A stretch of 64,000 bases of DNA, from positions 744,001 through 808,000 of the forward strand of contig NZ_LT629711.1 in the NCBI RefSeq assembly GCF_900104525.1. The letters run 5' to 3'. The stretch comes from Pedococcus dokdonensis. GTDB lineage: Bacteria > Actinomycetota > Actinomycetes > Actinomycetales > Dermatophilaceae. Position 1 is the stretch's first letter; each line of letters begins with the position of its first letter. The notes beneath the pieces were generated by a model. It searched no databases, was not told the origin of the DNA, and saw only the letters and a list, made by a program, of their open reading frames with translations. The position numbers and the translations under genes were made by a program. Shown here piece by piece: positions 25,301-32,932 of this stretch.

Positions 25301-26626
25301 TCACATCCGGGCGCGATGGGCCTTGATGTTGGCGACGTAGACCTTGGTGTCGGCATACATCCCGTGCTGCTGCACCGAGTAGAGCCCCTGGTAGTAGCCC
25401 GCGATGGCCTGGTCGAGGTTCTTCGCCGACCGGGTCAGCGAGCGCAGGATGACCACGCCCGCGGTGATGTTGTCCTGGGTGCGCAGCAGGTTGAGCTTGC
25501 GCCCGGCCATCTCGGAGGCCCACTGCCCCGACGAGGGGATGACCTGCATGACGCCGATGGCGTTCGCGACCGAGACCTGGCGCTGGTTCCAGCCGGACTC
25601 CTGCCACCCGACGGCCAGGGCGAGCCTCGGGTCGACGCCGTGCCGACGGGCCGTCGCGACGATCATCGCCTTGGTCTGGCTGCGGCTGGGCACCGACGTG
25701 CGGGCCAGCGCCGACCGGTTGCGGTTCGCCGCATTGACCGTCGAGCTGGGGTAGGTGCGCCCGGCGAAGGTGTTGGCGCTGGTCGCGCTCTTGGCCGGCT
25801 TGGCCGGCACCCGCAGCCGCTGCCCGGGGTGGATGACCGAGCGCGCCGACAGGTGGTTGGTCTTGAGCAGGGCGGCGAGCCTCGTGCCGTGCTTCACCGC
25901 GATGCCGCTGAGGGTGTCACCCGAGCGCACCCGGTATGCCGCGGAGCCGGCCCGGCGGGTCGCCGCGGGCGTCGTGCCGCGCACCTTGACCAGCTGGCCG
26001 GGGTGGATGACGCTGCGCGCGCCCAGCCGGTTGAGCCGGTAGACGGTGGCCAGCGGGGTCTTGGTCCGGGCCGCGATGGCACTGAGGGTGTCGCCGTTGC
26101 GCACCCGGTAGGTCGTCGTCGAGATCGCCTTCGACGCGCCGGTGGCCCGGTGGGCGCTGGCGGCGCCGGACCCGGGGATGCGCACCTTCTGTCCGACCTG
26201 CAGGACCGAGCGGGTCGAGAGGTGGTTGGCCTTGAGCAGGGCGGCCAGCGAGACGCCCTTGCGGGCCGCGATGTGGCTCAGGGTGTCGCCGGGGCGCACG
26301 ACGTACGTGGCCCGCCGGATCGCCGCAGCGCGGGCGGCGGCGGCAGCCCGCGCCCGGGCTGCCTCGGCGCGCGCCTGGGCCGCGGTCTTGGGCACCGACA
26401 GGCGCTGCCCGATGGAGAGGTGGTTGCCGCCGTGCGCGAGGTGGTTGCGCGACGCGAGGACCCCGGTGGTGGTGCCGGTCCGGTCGGCGATCGCGGCCAG
26501 GGTGTCACCGGCGCGCACCGTGTAGGTGGTCCAGCCGTGGGGGGCGGGCTTGGCCTTCTGCACGACGGCGACCGGCGCCGCGAGCGGGGTCTGGGGGAGC
26601 GCTGCGGGAGCGATCACAGGTGACAT
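25301..26626 (-). CDS. Four-LysM protein with C-terminal lytic transglycosylase domain
   Basis: Codes for 441 residues. Four LysM modules (starting near residues 33, 107, 173 and 232; each with Y-V/R-x-GDTL and a closing VRIP-like strand) are separated by Ala/Arg-rich linkers. From about residue 310 follows an SLT domain: VGWQESGWNQRQVS carries the catalytic Glu, then AIGVMQVIPSSG. It should bind and cleave peptidoglycan. The N-terminus (MSPVIAPAALPQT...) lacks the basic start of a normal signal peptide; an in-frame TGA sits ten bases upstream with AAAGG overlapping it, so ATG 26626 is the only reasonable start. Export route is therefore uncertain. It lies upstream of pknL on the same strand. 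Confidence 0.85.
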   Translation of the reverse strand: MSPVIAPAALPQTPLAAPVAVVQKAKPAPHGWTTYTVRAGDTLAAIADRTGTTTGVLASRNHLAHGGNHLSIGQRLSVPKTAAQARAEAARARAAAAARAAAIRRATYVVRPGDTLSHIAARKGVSLAALLKANHLSTRSVLQVGQKVRIPGSGAASAHRATGASKAISTTTYRVRNGDTLSAIAARTKTPLATVYRLNRLGARSVIHPGQLVKVRGTTPAATRRAGSAAYRVRSGDTLSGIAVKHGTRLAALLKTNHLSARSVIHPGQRLRVPAKPAKSATSANTFAGRTYPSSTVNAANRNRSALARTSVPSRSQTKAMIVATARRHGVDPRLALAVGWQESGWNQRQVSVANAIGVMQVIPSSGQWASEMAGRKLNLLRTQDNITAGVVILRSLTRSAKNLDQAIAGYYQGLYSVQQHGMYADTKVYVANIKAHRARM

Positions 26627-26790
26627 CGGGGTGGCTGCCTTTCAGGTGGCACCCGGGAGTGCCGTGAGCGGCGTGCGGGCCGCCGGACTGGGACTGCGTC
26701 GGTCTGGGCCAGCCGTCGGTGCTGGAGTGGTGCATGTGACGACTGTGACGATTGTGAAAGGTACACCATCTGGACACCTTCACATCGAAC

Positions 26791-26802
26791 TACATCGATG
26801 TA
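26791..26802. promoter_or_regulatory. 12-bp perfect palindrome in the LysM/Rv2175c intergenic region
   Basis: TACATCGATGTA, a perfect palindrome in a locally AT-rich stretch between the divergent LysM and Rv2175c-like genes (26627-26854). It may be an operator; the adjacent DNA-binding protein is a candidate binder, by position only. Confidence 0.45.
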
Positions 26803-26854
26803 ATTACCTGCCTAGCCAATTTGCTTTGCCTCTGCGGGCTGGCAGAGTTGCCCC

Positions 26855-27247
26855 GTGACCGACCAGCCCGACCAGACCGACGGCTCTGCCGAACCCTCCC
26901 TCGAGACGCTCGTCGGCTCCTGGCTGACCGTGCCCGACGTGGCCGAGCGGCTCGGGATCGCCCTGTCCGCCGTGCGCCGGCTCATCGAGGACCGTGAGCT
27001 GCTGAGCGCCCGCATCGGGGAGCGCCGGATCGTGTCGGTGCCGGAGCAGTTTCTCGAGGAGGACGTCTTCCGGCACCTGCGCGGCACCTTCACCGTGCTC
27101 GCGGACGGTGGTCTGGGTGACGACGAGATCCTGCGCTGGCTGTTCACCCCCGACCCGACGCTGCGGGTCCCCGGTACGCCGGTCGACAACCTCGCGGCCG
27201 GGTTCAAGACCGAGGTGCGGCGCCGGGCCATGGAGCAGGCCTTCTAG
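26855..27247 (+). CDS. Rv2175c-family HTH DNA-binding protein
   Basis: Codes for 130 residues from GTG 26855. The core LTVPDVAERLGIALSAVRRLIEDRELLSARIGERRIVSVPEQF is a winged-helix/excisionase-like HTH (about residues 28-72), and the C-terminal part (FTPDPTLRVPGTPVDNLAAG) matches Rv2175c. In M. tuberculosis Rv2175c binds DNA and is phosphorylated on an N-terminal Thr by PknL, which abolishes binding. Here the N-terminus has several Thr/Ser (TDQPDQTDGSAEPS). CAGAGT six bases before the GTG is a weak leaderless -10 box. Confidence 0.88.
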   Translation: MTDQPDQTDGSAEPSLETLVGSWLTVPDVAERLGIALSAVRRLIEDRELLSARIGERRIVSVPEQFLEEDVFRHLRGTFTVLADGGLGDDEILRWLFTPDPTLRVPGTPVDNLAAGFKTEVRRRAMEQAF

Positions 27248-27252
27248 CCCCC

Positions 27253-27284
27253 TGCACGAACCTTTGCTAGCAAAGGTTCCTGCA
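27253..27284. terminator. Palindromic hairpin 1 between convergent genes
   Basis: A 32-bp inverted repeat with one mismatch pair, centred on CCTTTGCTAGCAAAGG. It directly follows the Rv2175c-like stop. It should fold as a strong hairpin in either transcript; there is no T run. Confidence 0.65.
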
Positions 27285-27310
27285 TGGAGGACATGATGCA
27301 ACCTGTCCGT

Positions 27311-27346
27311 CACCCAGTTTCCTTTGCTAGCAAAGGAAACTGGGTG
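27311..27346. terminator. Palindromic hairpin 2, perfect 36-bp inverted repeat
   Basis: A perfect 36-bp palindrome (left arm CACCCAGTTTCCTTTGCT) that shares the 16-bp core of hairpin 1 but has different outer arms. It lies 21 bases beyond the idsA stop on that gene's strand, so the pair probably ends transcription from both convergent genes. Confidence 0.7.
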
Positions 27347-27366
27347 TCAAGCGTCAGGGGTCGGCG

Positions 27367-28455
27367 TCAGTGCTCGCGGCTGGTGGCGCTGTCGATCAGC
27401 TGGTCGAGCACCCCGGTCGCCTCGGGGGACAGGTCGCGGGTCGACTTCAGGGCCATCCGGGCCGAGCCGGCCAACCGGGCGATGTCGGCCTCCACGGCGT
27501 CAACGGCCCCGGCCGCGGTGATCGCCTCGCGCAGCCGCTGCACGCTTGCGTCGTCGAGCCCAGGATCCCCGAGCCGCGACTCCACGAGCTCGCGTGCTGC
27601 GTCGTCGGCGCCGGCGAGGGCGTGCGCGATCAGCACCGTCCGCTTGCCCTCGCGCAGGTCGTCGCCCGCGGGCTTGCCGGTGGCGGCCGGGTCGCCGAAT
27701 ACCCCCAGCAGGTCGTCGCGCAGCTGGAACGCCTGACCGAGGTCGAGCCCGTAGCGGGACAGCGCCTCGAGGTCCTCTGGCCCCGCGCCGCCGGCGGTGG
27801 CGCCGATGAGGAGCGGGTGCTCGACGGTGTACTTGGCGCTCTTGAACCGGATGACGTGCTCGGCCCGGGCCACCCGCTCCTCGGTCGGCACGCCGTCCCA
27901 CGAGCGGGCCGACTCGACCACGTCGAGGAACTGGCCGCCCATCAGCTGGGTGCGCATCCGGTCGAACACCTCACGACCGCGGGCCAGGTGGGCGGGGTCG
28001 AGGCCCGAGGTCGCGTAGGTCTCCTCGGTCCAGTTGAGGCACAGGTTGCCGGCGAGGATCGCACCGGCCACGCCGAACCGGTCGGCGTCGCCGGCCCAGG
28101 CCTCGCGCGTGTGCCGCGCGGCCAGCGAGCGGTGCGCCGCCGGCATACCCCTGCGGGTGTCGCTGTCGTCCATGACGTCGTCATGGATCAGCGCGGCCGC
28201 CTGGAAGAACTCCATGGAGGTCGCGACCCTCACGAGGGCGGCGGAGTCGGGTTGCCCGGTGGCGCGGTAGCCCCAGTAGAGGAAGGCGGCGCGCAGCCGC
28301 TTGCCGCCGGTGAGGAGGCGGGCGACGGCGCCGAGCAGCTCCTGGGCGTCGGGGCCGACCTCGGCCAGCACGTCGGCCTGGTGGGCCAGCACGTCGTCGA
28401 CGGTCAGCTGGACGCGCTCACGCAGGGAGGCGGCGTCGAGCGGGCTGGTGTCCAC
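27367..28455 (-). CDS. idsA: Polyprenyl (geranylgeranyl-type) diphosphate synthase
   Basis: Codes for 362 residues from GTG 28455, with GGGAGGG seven bases upstream. The first Asp-rich motif is HDDVMDDSDTRRG (near residue 93) and the second is RDDLLGVFGD; GGKRLRAAF supplies the diphosphate-binding Lys/Arg. It makes isoprenoid diphosphates from isopentenyl diphosphate and an allylic primer. Aromatic residues (ATSMEFFQAAALIHDD) precede the first motif, which in this family sets a C15-C20 range. The same order, next to Rv2175c, is found for idsA2 (Rv2173). Confidence 0.92.
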   Translation of the reverse strand: MDTSPLDAASLRERVQLTVDDVLAHQADVLAEVGPDAQELLGAVARLLTGGKRLRAAFLYWGYRATGQPDSAALVRVATSMEFFQAAALIHDDVMDDSDTRRGMPAAHRSLAARHTREAWAGDADRFGVAGAILAGNLCLNWTEETYATSGLDPAHLARGREVFDRMRTQLMGGQFLDVVESARSWDGVPTEERVARAEHVIRFKSAKYTVEHPLLIGATAGGAGPEDLEALSRYGLDLGQAFQLRDDLLGVFGDPAATGKPAGDDLREGKRTVLIAHALAGADDAARELVESRLGDPGLDDASVQRLREAITAAGAVDAVEADIARLAGSARMALKSTRDLSPEATGVLDQLIDSATSREH

Positions 28456-28559
28456 GCGATCCCTCCCAGCGGGCTGTCGGTCCCAGGACGTCGGTTCGTG
28501 ACGCCGCAGCGTGACGTCTCATCCTGTGCTGCCATGAGCCTACGTCGTGGCCGCTCGAC

Positions 28560-28565
28560 TAGTCT
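28560..28565 (+). promoter_or_regulatory. metF: -10 box of leaderless metF
   Basis: TAGTCT, seven bases before ATG 28573. Confidence 0.55.
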
Positions 28566-28572
28566 CACCGCC

Positions 28573-29508
28573 ATGGTCCAGGGCCCCACCCCACGCGACG
28601 GACGACCGCGGCAGGAGCCGCCGTCGATCCCCGCCCTGCTGGCAGCCGACCACCCGTCGGTCAGCTTCGAGTTCTTCCCCCCGAAGGACGACGCGGGCGA
28701 GCTGGCCCTGTGGGACGCCATCCGCCGGCTCGAGTCCGTGCGGCCCGACTTCGTGTCGGTGACCTACGGCGCGGGCGGGTCGAACCAGGACCGCACCGTG
28801 CGGGTGACCGAGCGGATCGCCCGCGAGACCACCCTGACGCCGCTGGCCCACCTCACCTGCGTGGGCGCGTCGGTCGCCGCCCTGCGCCAGGTGGTTGGCC
28901 TGTATGCCGCCAGCGGGGTCCGCAACATCCTGGCCCTGCGGGGCGACCCGCCGGGCGACCCGGGCGGCGCGTGGACCGCGCACCCCGAGGGCCTCAACCA
29001 CGCCACCGACCTGGTCGAGCTGGTCCGCACCCTCGGCGACTTCACCATCGGCGTCGCGGCCTTCCCCGACGTGCATCCGGCCTCGCCCAGCTTCGAGCAC
29101 GACGTCGACGTCATGGTCCGCAAGGCCGACGCGGGGGCGACCTTCGCGATCACCCAGATGGTCTTCGACGCCGACACCTACCTGCGGCTGCGCGACGCGG
29201 TCGCCCAGCGGCGTGACCTGCCGATCACGCCCGGCCTGATGCCGGTGACGAACTTCAAGCAGGTCGCCCGGATGTCCGAGCTGATGGGCACGCCACTTCC
29301 CGAGGCCGTGGTGCGGCGGCTCGAAGCCGTCTCCGACGACCCGGCCGCGACCCGGGAGGTCGGCGTGACGATCGCCACCGAGCTCGCCGACCGGATGCTC
29401 TCCGAGGGCGCCCCGGGGCTGCACTTCATCACCATGAACCGCTCGACCGCGACGCTCGAGGTCTATCGCAACCTCGACCTCGGCGCCCGGGCGGCAAGCC
29501 GAGCCTGA
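28573..29508 (+). CDS. metF: Methylenetetrahydrofolate reductase
   Basis: Codes for 311 residues. SFEFFPPKDDAGE carries the family's catalytic Glu; FVSVTYGAGGS, LTCVGAS, NILALRGDPPG and GATFAITQMVFD are the FAD/folate-binding strands of the TIM barrel. It reduces 5,10-methylene-THF to 5-methyl-THF for methionine synthesis. The C-terminal GLHFITMNRSTAT is also conserved. Divergent from idsA, convergent with the MFS gene. Confidence 0.95.
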   Translation: MVQGPTPRDGRPRQEPPSIPALLAADHPSVSFEFFPPKDDAGELALWDAIRRLESVRPDFVSVTYGAGGSNQDRTVRVTERIARETTLTPLAHLTCVGASVAALRQVVGLYAASGVRNILALRGDPPGDPGGAWTAHPEGLNHATDLVELVRTLGDFTIGVAAFPDVHPASPSFEHDVDVMVRKADAGATFAITQMVFDADTYLRLRDAVAQRRDLPITPGLMPVTNFKQVARMSELMGTPLPEAVVRRLEAVSDDPAATREVGVTIATELADRMLSEGAPGLHFITMNRSTATLEVYRNLDLGARAASRA

Positions 29509-29540
29509 GCTCCGAGTCCGGCAGCGGCCACCGCACGCAG

Positions 29541-29598
29541 GCGGGACACGAGCCGGGCGCAGGCTCCCCTCATGGCTGCGTCTCGGCTCGTGTCCCGC
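29541..29598. terminator. Bidirectional terminator between metF and the MFS gene
   Basis: GCGGGACACGAGCCG (29541-29555) pairs perfectly with 29584-29598, a 15-bp stem with a 28-base loop, in the gap between two convergent genes. GCAGCGG and CCGCTGC extend it partly. Confidence 0.65.
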
Positions 29599-29694
29599 TG
29601 CCGCACTCCCCCGACTGCGACGGGGTCAACCATCCCGCTGGGGGCGTGGCTGCGGCATCCGTGCACGTACTCAGATGCGCTCGTCCGGGTGCCC

Positions 29695-30918
29695 TCAGTC
29701 GCGGGTCGTGAACGCGCGGGCGAGGGCAGCGGCGCCGGAGAGCACGACCACGGCCAGCCCGTAGATGATCGCGGTCCGCTCCAGCCCCAGGTGCGGGGCT
29801 GCGAACCCGGCCGCGACCGCGGGCAACCCGAACGCCAGGTAGCTCACAACGAAGACGCTGGAGAACAGCTCGCCGCGCTGCTCGGGCCCGACCGTGGGGG
29901 TGATCGACCGCATGATCCCGAGGAACGCCGTGCCGAAGCCGGACCCCGCGACCACCGCGGCCAGCAGGAACCCGACCAGCGACTCGGCGTGCAGCGCCCA
30001 CAGGGTCAGGAGCGTGCCGACGGCCAGGCTCGTGGTGCCGTAGAGCGTGATCTGCCGCGGGGTCCGGCGGCGGCCGAGGGCCGAGCTCAACCCGCCGACC
30101 GCAGTGAGGACGGTGACGACGGCGCCCTGCGCCAGGTGGGTGCGGCCGCCGAGGAGCTGCCCGACGATCGGTGCGCCGAGCGAGAGGTAGAGACCCCCGG
30201 TGGCCCAGCCCGCGAAGAGCGCGGGCGCGCTGCGCCGGAAGGCGGGACGAGCCGGAGCGGGTATGCCGATCCGTGGCCGCAGCGAGCGCCGCCACCCGTC
30301 GTGGCGCGGCGAGGTCTCCGGCAGGGCGAGGACGGCGACCGCGAGTGCCACGTAGAGGGCGGTGAGGGTCGCGAAGACGATGGTCAGCGCGTGGCTCGTG
30401 GTGTCGAGCACCAGCCCGGCAAGCAGGGCGCCGACCGCGAGGCCGGCCATCGGGGTGACGCTGTTGAGCGTGGCGGCCAGGCCGGGCCGGTCGGATGGCT
30501 CGAGGTCGACGACGGCGGCCGACATGGTCGACATCAGCAGTCCGGCCGCGACACCCTGCACGGCCCGCGAGGCCATCAGGGCGGCCACGCCGTCGGCGTG
30601 CCAGAAGCCGACCATGCTGACGGCCAGCACGAGGAACCCGCCCGCCAGCACGGGCCGGCGGCCGATGTGGTCGGACAGCGACCCGGTCACCAGCAGGGTG
30701 GCGAGCAGGGTGAGCGCGTAGACCCCGAAGATCGTGGTCATCGTGCCGGCCGAGAAGCCGATCTCGGCCTGCAGCACCGGGTAGAACGGCGAGGGGGCGC
30801 TGGCGCCGACCATTAGCGCGACCACCGACGCGAGGGCGAGGGTGAAGGCGGGGTGACGGGGGAGTCGGAGGGCGGCGCTGCGGGTGGTGCCGGTCGGGAT
30901 GCTGCTGGTCGCGCTCAT
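29695..30918 (-). CDS. MFS efflux transporter
   Basis: Codes for 407 residues from ATG 30918 with GAGAGG upstream. Twelve hydrophobic segments; the MFS loop motif GSLSDHIGRRPVLAGG lies between segments 2 and 3, and SRAVQGVAAGLL follows in segment 4. This is the drug/metabolite exporter type. The divergent ArsR-family gene and paired operators indicate substrate-induced control; the substrate is unknown. Confidence 0.9.
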   Translation of the reverse strand: MSATSSIPTGTTRSAALRLPRHPAFTLALASVVALMVGASAPSPFYPVLQAEIGFSAGTMTTIFGVYALTLLATLLVTGSLSDHIGRRPVLAGGFLVLAVSMVGFWHADGVAALMASRAVQGVAAGLLMSTMSAAVVDLEPSDRPGLAATLNSVTPMAGLAVGALLAGLVLDTTSHALTIVFATLTALYVALAVAVLALPETSPRHDGWRRSLRPRIGIPAPARPAFRRSAPALFAGWATGGLYLSLGAPIVGQLLGGRTHLAQGAVVTVLTAVGGLSSALGRRRTPRQITLYGTTSLAVGTLLTLWALHAESLVGFLLAAVVAGSGFGTAFLGIMRSITPTVGPEQRGELFSSVFVVSYLAFGLPAVAAGFAAPHLGLERTAIIYGLAVVVLSGAAALARAFTTRD

Positions 30919-30938
30919 GACGGGCCTCTCGGACGAAT

Positions 30939-30960
30939 CAATGGTTCGATATTTGTCGAA
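30939..30960. promoter_or_regulatory. ArsR-type operator, MFS side
   Basis: GTTCGA (30941-30946) and TCGAAC (30953-30958) form an inverted repeat with a 6-base spacer, in the leader or promoter of the MFS gene. It has the same arms and spacer length as the site at 31000-31019. Confidence 0.65.
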
Positions 30961-30999
30961 CTGTCGTGCTGACCTCCGCATTCCCGATTCCGCGGAATT

Positions 31000-31019
31000 G
31001 GTTCGAGTATTATCGAACC
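31000..31019. promoter_or_regulatory. ArsR-type operator, regulator side
   Basis: GGTTCGA (31000-31006) and TCGAACC (31013-31019) form a 7-bp-arm inverted repeat that abuts the ATG at 31020. A bound dimer would block its own gene. Confidence 0.65.
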
Positions 31020-31337
31020 ATGCCTGCCAACCAGGTGCTGCCCCACCCCGAGATCGCCGACGTCACCCTCACCGGCGTGCTCTTCGCGCTGAGCGACCCC
31101 GCGCGCTTGCAGATCGTCCGCGACCTCGCCGACGGGCCGCTCGAGATGGCCCAGTGCGGCGCCACCAACCCCGCCCTGCCGAAGTCCACCAAGTCCCACC
31201 TGATGAAGGTGCTGCGCGAGGCCGGGGTGATCCGCAACGAGCCCCGCGGCCGCGAGCGGTTGGTGTCGCTGCGTCGCGAAGAGCTCGACACGGCCTTCCC
31301 CGGACTGCTCGACAGCGTCCTCGCCAGCGCCCACTGA
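31020..31337 (+). CDS. ArsR-family transcriptional regulator
   Basis: Codes for 105 residues. The winged helix spans LTGVLFALSDPARLQIVRDLADG through STKSHLMKVLREAGVIRNEPRGRERLVSLR. One Cys (MAQCGATN) lies near the usual alpha-3 sensor region, but the CxCxxC metal motif of ArsR/SmtB sensors is absent, so a non-metal ligand is more likely. It almost certainly represses itself and the divergent MFS exporter through the two TTCGA-N6-TCGAA sites. Confidence 0.88.
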   Translation: MPANQVLPHPEIADVTLTGVLFALSDPARLQIVRDLADGPLEMAQCGATNPALPKSTKSHLMKVLREAGVIRNEPRGRERLVSLRREELDTAFPGLLDSVLASAH

Positions 31338-31481
31338 CCCGGGCCTGCGGCATACCTGCCCCGCCGTCCGGGGCTTCGGGGTGGTGATGGGCCGATTGTG
31401 CCGAGTTGGGCTGCGCGGTTTGGGGGAGCGCGGGTCCTCGGGCCGGGAGGACGCTGGAGGTGCCTGAAGGAGGTGCTCGTC

Positions 31482-31868
31482 ATGTCATTGGCCACGAGCG
31501 CAGTTGCGGCGCTGCTTCCTGTCGCGGACATCGATCGCGCCAAGGGTTTCTACGACCGGCTCGATCTGCCCTACCTCGGCACGAACGACGAGGGCAGTCT
31601 CATGTACCAGCTCAGCGGTGGTGCGATGCTGATGCTGCTCCCGCGCGAAGCAGGCACGCAGAATCCCAGCACCGCGTTGACCTGGGAGGTCGACGACGTC
31701 GCCACCGAGGTCGCGGACCTCGAGGGGCGGGGAGTCGTCTTCGAGGACTACGACCTGCCGGACCTCAAGACCGTCGACCACATCGCCGACCTCGGCGGCG
31801 AGAAGGCCGCGTGGTTCTGCGACCCCGACGGCAACGTCCTGTGCGTCCACCAGCGGGCCGGCGGCTGA
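31482..31868 (+). CDS. VOC (glyoxalase/bleomycin resistance)-family protein
   Basis: Codes for 128 residues from ATG 31482 with GAAGGAGG upstream. Two beta-alpha-beta-beta-beta modules: VAALLPVADIDRAKGFYDRLDLP at the start and AAWFCDPDGNVLCVHQ at the end, the standard VOC closing strand. Metal ligands are not obvious, so enzyme or binding role cannot be chosen. Confidence 0.85.
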   Translation: MSLATSAVAALLPVADIDRAKGFYDRLDLPYLGTNDEGSLMYQLSGGAMLMLLPREAGTQNPSTALTWEVDDVATEVADLEGRGVVFEDYDLPDLKTVDHIADLGGEKAAWFCDPDGNVLCVHQRAGG

Positions 31869-31908
31869 CCGCCACCCATCCGGGTATGCCGCCTGGTTGC
31901 GGCACCAT

Positions 31909-32016
31909 GCGGCCGAGGGAGTGCTCGCGGCGGCAGCGCGCCCAGGGCGTGTTCGCGGCGCACCGAGCCGAGGGAGTGCTCGCGGCGCACTGCGCCGAGG
32001 GCGTGCTCGGTCAGGC
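31909..32016. repeat. 27-bp degenerate tandem repeat between convergent genes
   Basis: Four units of 27 bp (consensus GCCGAGGG-GTGCTCGCGGCG) fill the gap between the VOC stop and the YbaK stop; the fourth runs into the end of the ybaK frame. Units differ at several positions, so it is older than the 24-bp repeat at 8121. Confidence 0.8.
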
Positions 32017-32547
32017 GACCTCGATGGCCTGGCCACCGGTCACCCGGAGCAGCTCCTCGTAGGTCGTCCTGAAGACGGTGTGGCTGTGTCCCGCCGCAGC
32101 CCACACGTGGCGGTAGCGGCTGAGCGAGACGTCGACGAGGGTGCGCACCGGCGCGGTGTGACCGACCGGGGCCACCCCGCCGATGGTGAAGCCGGTGGTC
32201 GCGAGGGCGAAGTCGGCGTCCGCGCGGTCGAGGTGGTCGAGGTCGTCGACCAGCTCGGCCACCTTGACCAGGTCGACCTTGTGCGCGCCCGAGGTGAGGA
32301 CGAGGACCGGGCTGACCGCTCCGTCGGGAGCATGCCCGCGGAAGATCAGCGAGTTCGCGATCTCGGCCGGGGTGATGCCCAGGGCGGCGGCGGCTGCGGC
32401 CGCGGTGCGGGCGGCGTCGGGGAGGGTGACCACCTGCGGCACCACGTGGTGCACGGCGAGCGTCTCGAGGACCCGGCGCACGGCCGGGTGGCCGGTCAGG
32501 TCCGGGGTCTGGCTCACCTCCTGCGTCGGCAGGTCGGGCGCGGTCAT
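32011..32547 (-). CDS. ybaK: YbaK/EbsC-family Cys-tRNA(Pro) deacylase
   Basis: Codes for 178 residues. ANSLIFRG, SGAHKVDLVKVA (conserved Lys) and TGFTIGGVAPVGH (the GG-x-x-P-x-G signature) mark the prolyl-tRNA editing fold; freestanding members hydrolyse mischarged Cys-tRNA(Pro). TAGTCT six bases before the ATG supports a leaderless start. Confidence 0.9.
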   Translation of the reverse strand: MTAPDLPTQEVSQTPDLTGHPAVRRVLETLAVHHVVPQVVTLPDAARTAAAAAAALGITPAEIANSLIFRGHAPDGAVSPVLVLTSGAHKVDLVKVAELVDDLDHLDRADADFALATTGFTIGGVAPVGHTAPVRTLVDVSLSRYRHVWAAAGHSHTVFRTTYEELLRVTGGQAIEVA

Positions 32548-32553
32548 GGCCGA

Positions 32554-32559
32554 AGACTA
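32554..32559 (-). promoter_or_regulatory. ybaK: -10 box of leaderless ybaK
   Basis: TAGTCT on the minus strand, exactly six bases before the ATG at 32547. Confidence 0.55.
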
Positions 32560-32623
32560 GGGGCGCCACGGTGTGCTGTCACCCGTCGTCCGGTGGGGGT
32601 TCGGGCGCGGGCTCGGGAAGGGG

Positions 32624-32677
32624 TTGACGGACTGTCCGTGGCCGGGTGTACGGTTCTTCTATCGAACACACGTTCGA
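32624..32677 (+). promoter_or_regulatory. SOS promoter with LexA box
   Basis: TTGACG (32624-32629) and TGTACG (32647-32652) are spaced 17 bases, and TCGAACACACGTTCGA (32662-32677) is a near-perfect actinobacterial SOS box just downstream of the -10. LexA bound here would block the DUF6504-HEPN-dnaE2 operon until DNA damage. Confidence 0.85.
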
Positions 32678-32723
32678 ACCCGTGATCCCTCCGGTGACCT
32701 CCAGTCGCCGGTGGGGCACTGCG

Positions 32724-32775
32724 GCTCCGGCCCTGTGACCAGGCGCCTCGACCCCGTCTCCCACAGGGCCGGAGC
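32724..32775 (+). other. Long hairpin in the SOS operon leader
   Basis: The gene-free stretch 32678-32932 is the leader of the SOS operon. GCTCCGGCCCTGTG (32724-32737) pairs perfectly with 32762-32775, a 14-bp stem with a 24-base loop. It is too stable to ignore and may end or slow transcription or control translation. Further on, 32824-32875 repeats ATTCCTGCCTGCCC-like units. Confidence 0.6.
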
Positions 32776-32932
32776 ACGCGATCCGAGTGCGCCGTCGCGC
32801 CTGTCCTCGACGGTGCTGCGTCATGCCCGATTCCTGCCTGCCCTATTCCTGCCTGCCCGATTACCGCCTGCGTGCTGTCTGCCCGCCTGAACCTGCCGTC
32901 CGCAACCCGACCCCCTGTGAAGGAGCAATTCC

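Noticed and set aside
26505..26783. A 92-codon frame overlapping the start of the LysM gene
   Set aside because: Low-complexity His/Gly/Pro product with no similarity, out of frame with the LysM protein.
26627..26854. c-di-AMP (ydaO-type) riboswitch upstream of the LysM gene
   Set aside because: Cell-wall hydrolases often have one, but I could not find the conserved core or a consistent fold.
32573..32890. A 105-codon frame after the SOS promoter
   Set aside because: Its start precedes the promoter, composition is poor and the long hairpin lies inside; better read as leader RNA.
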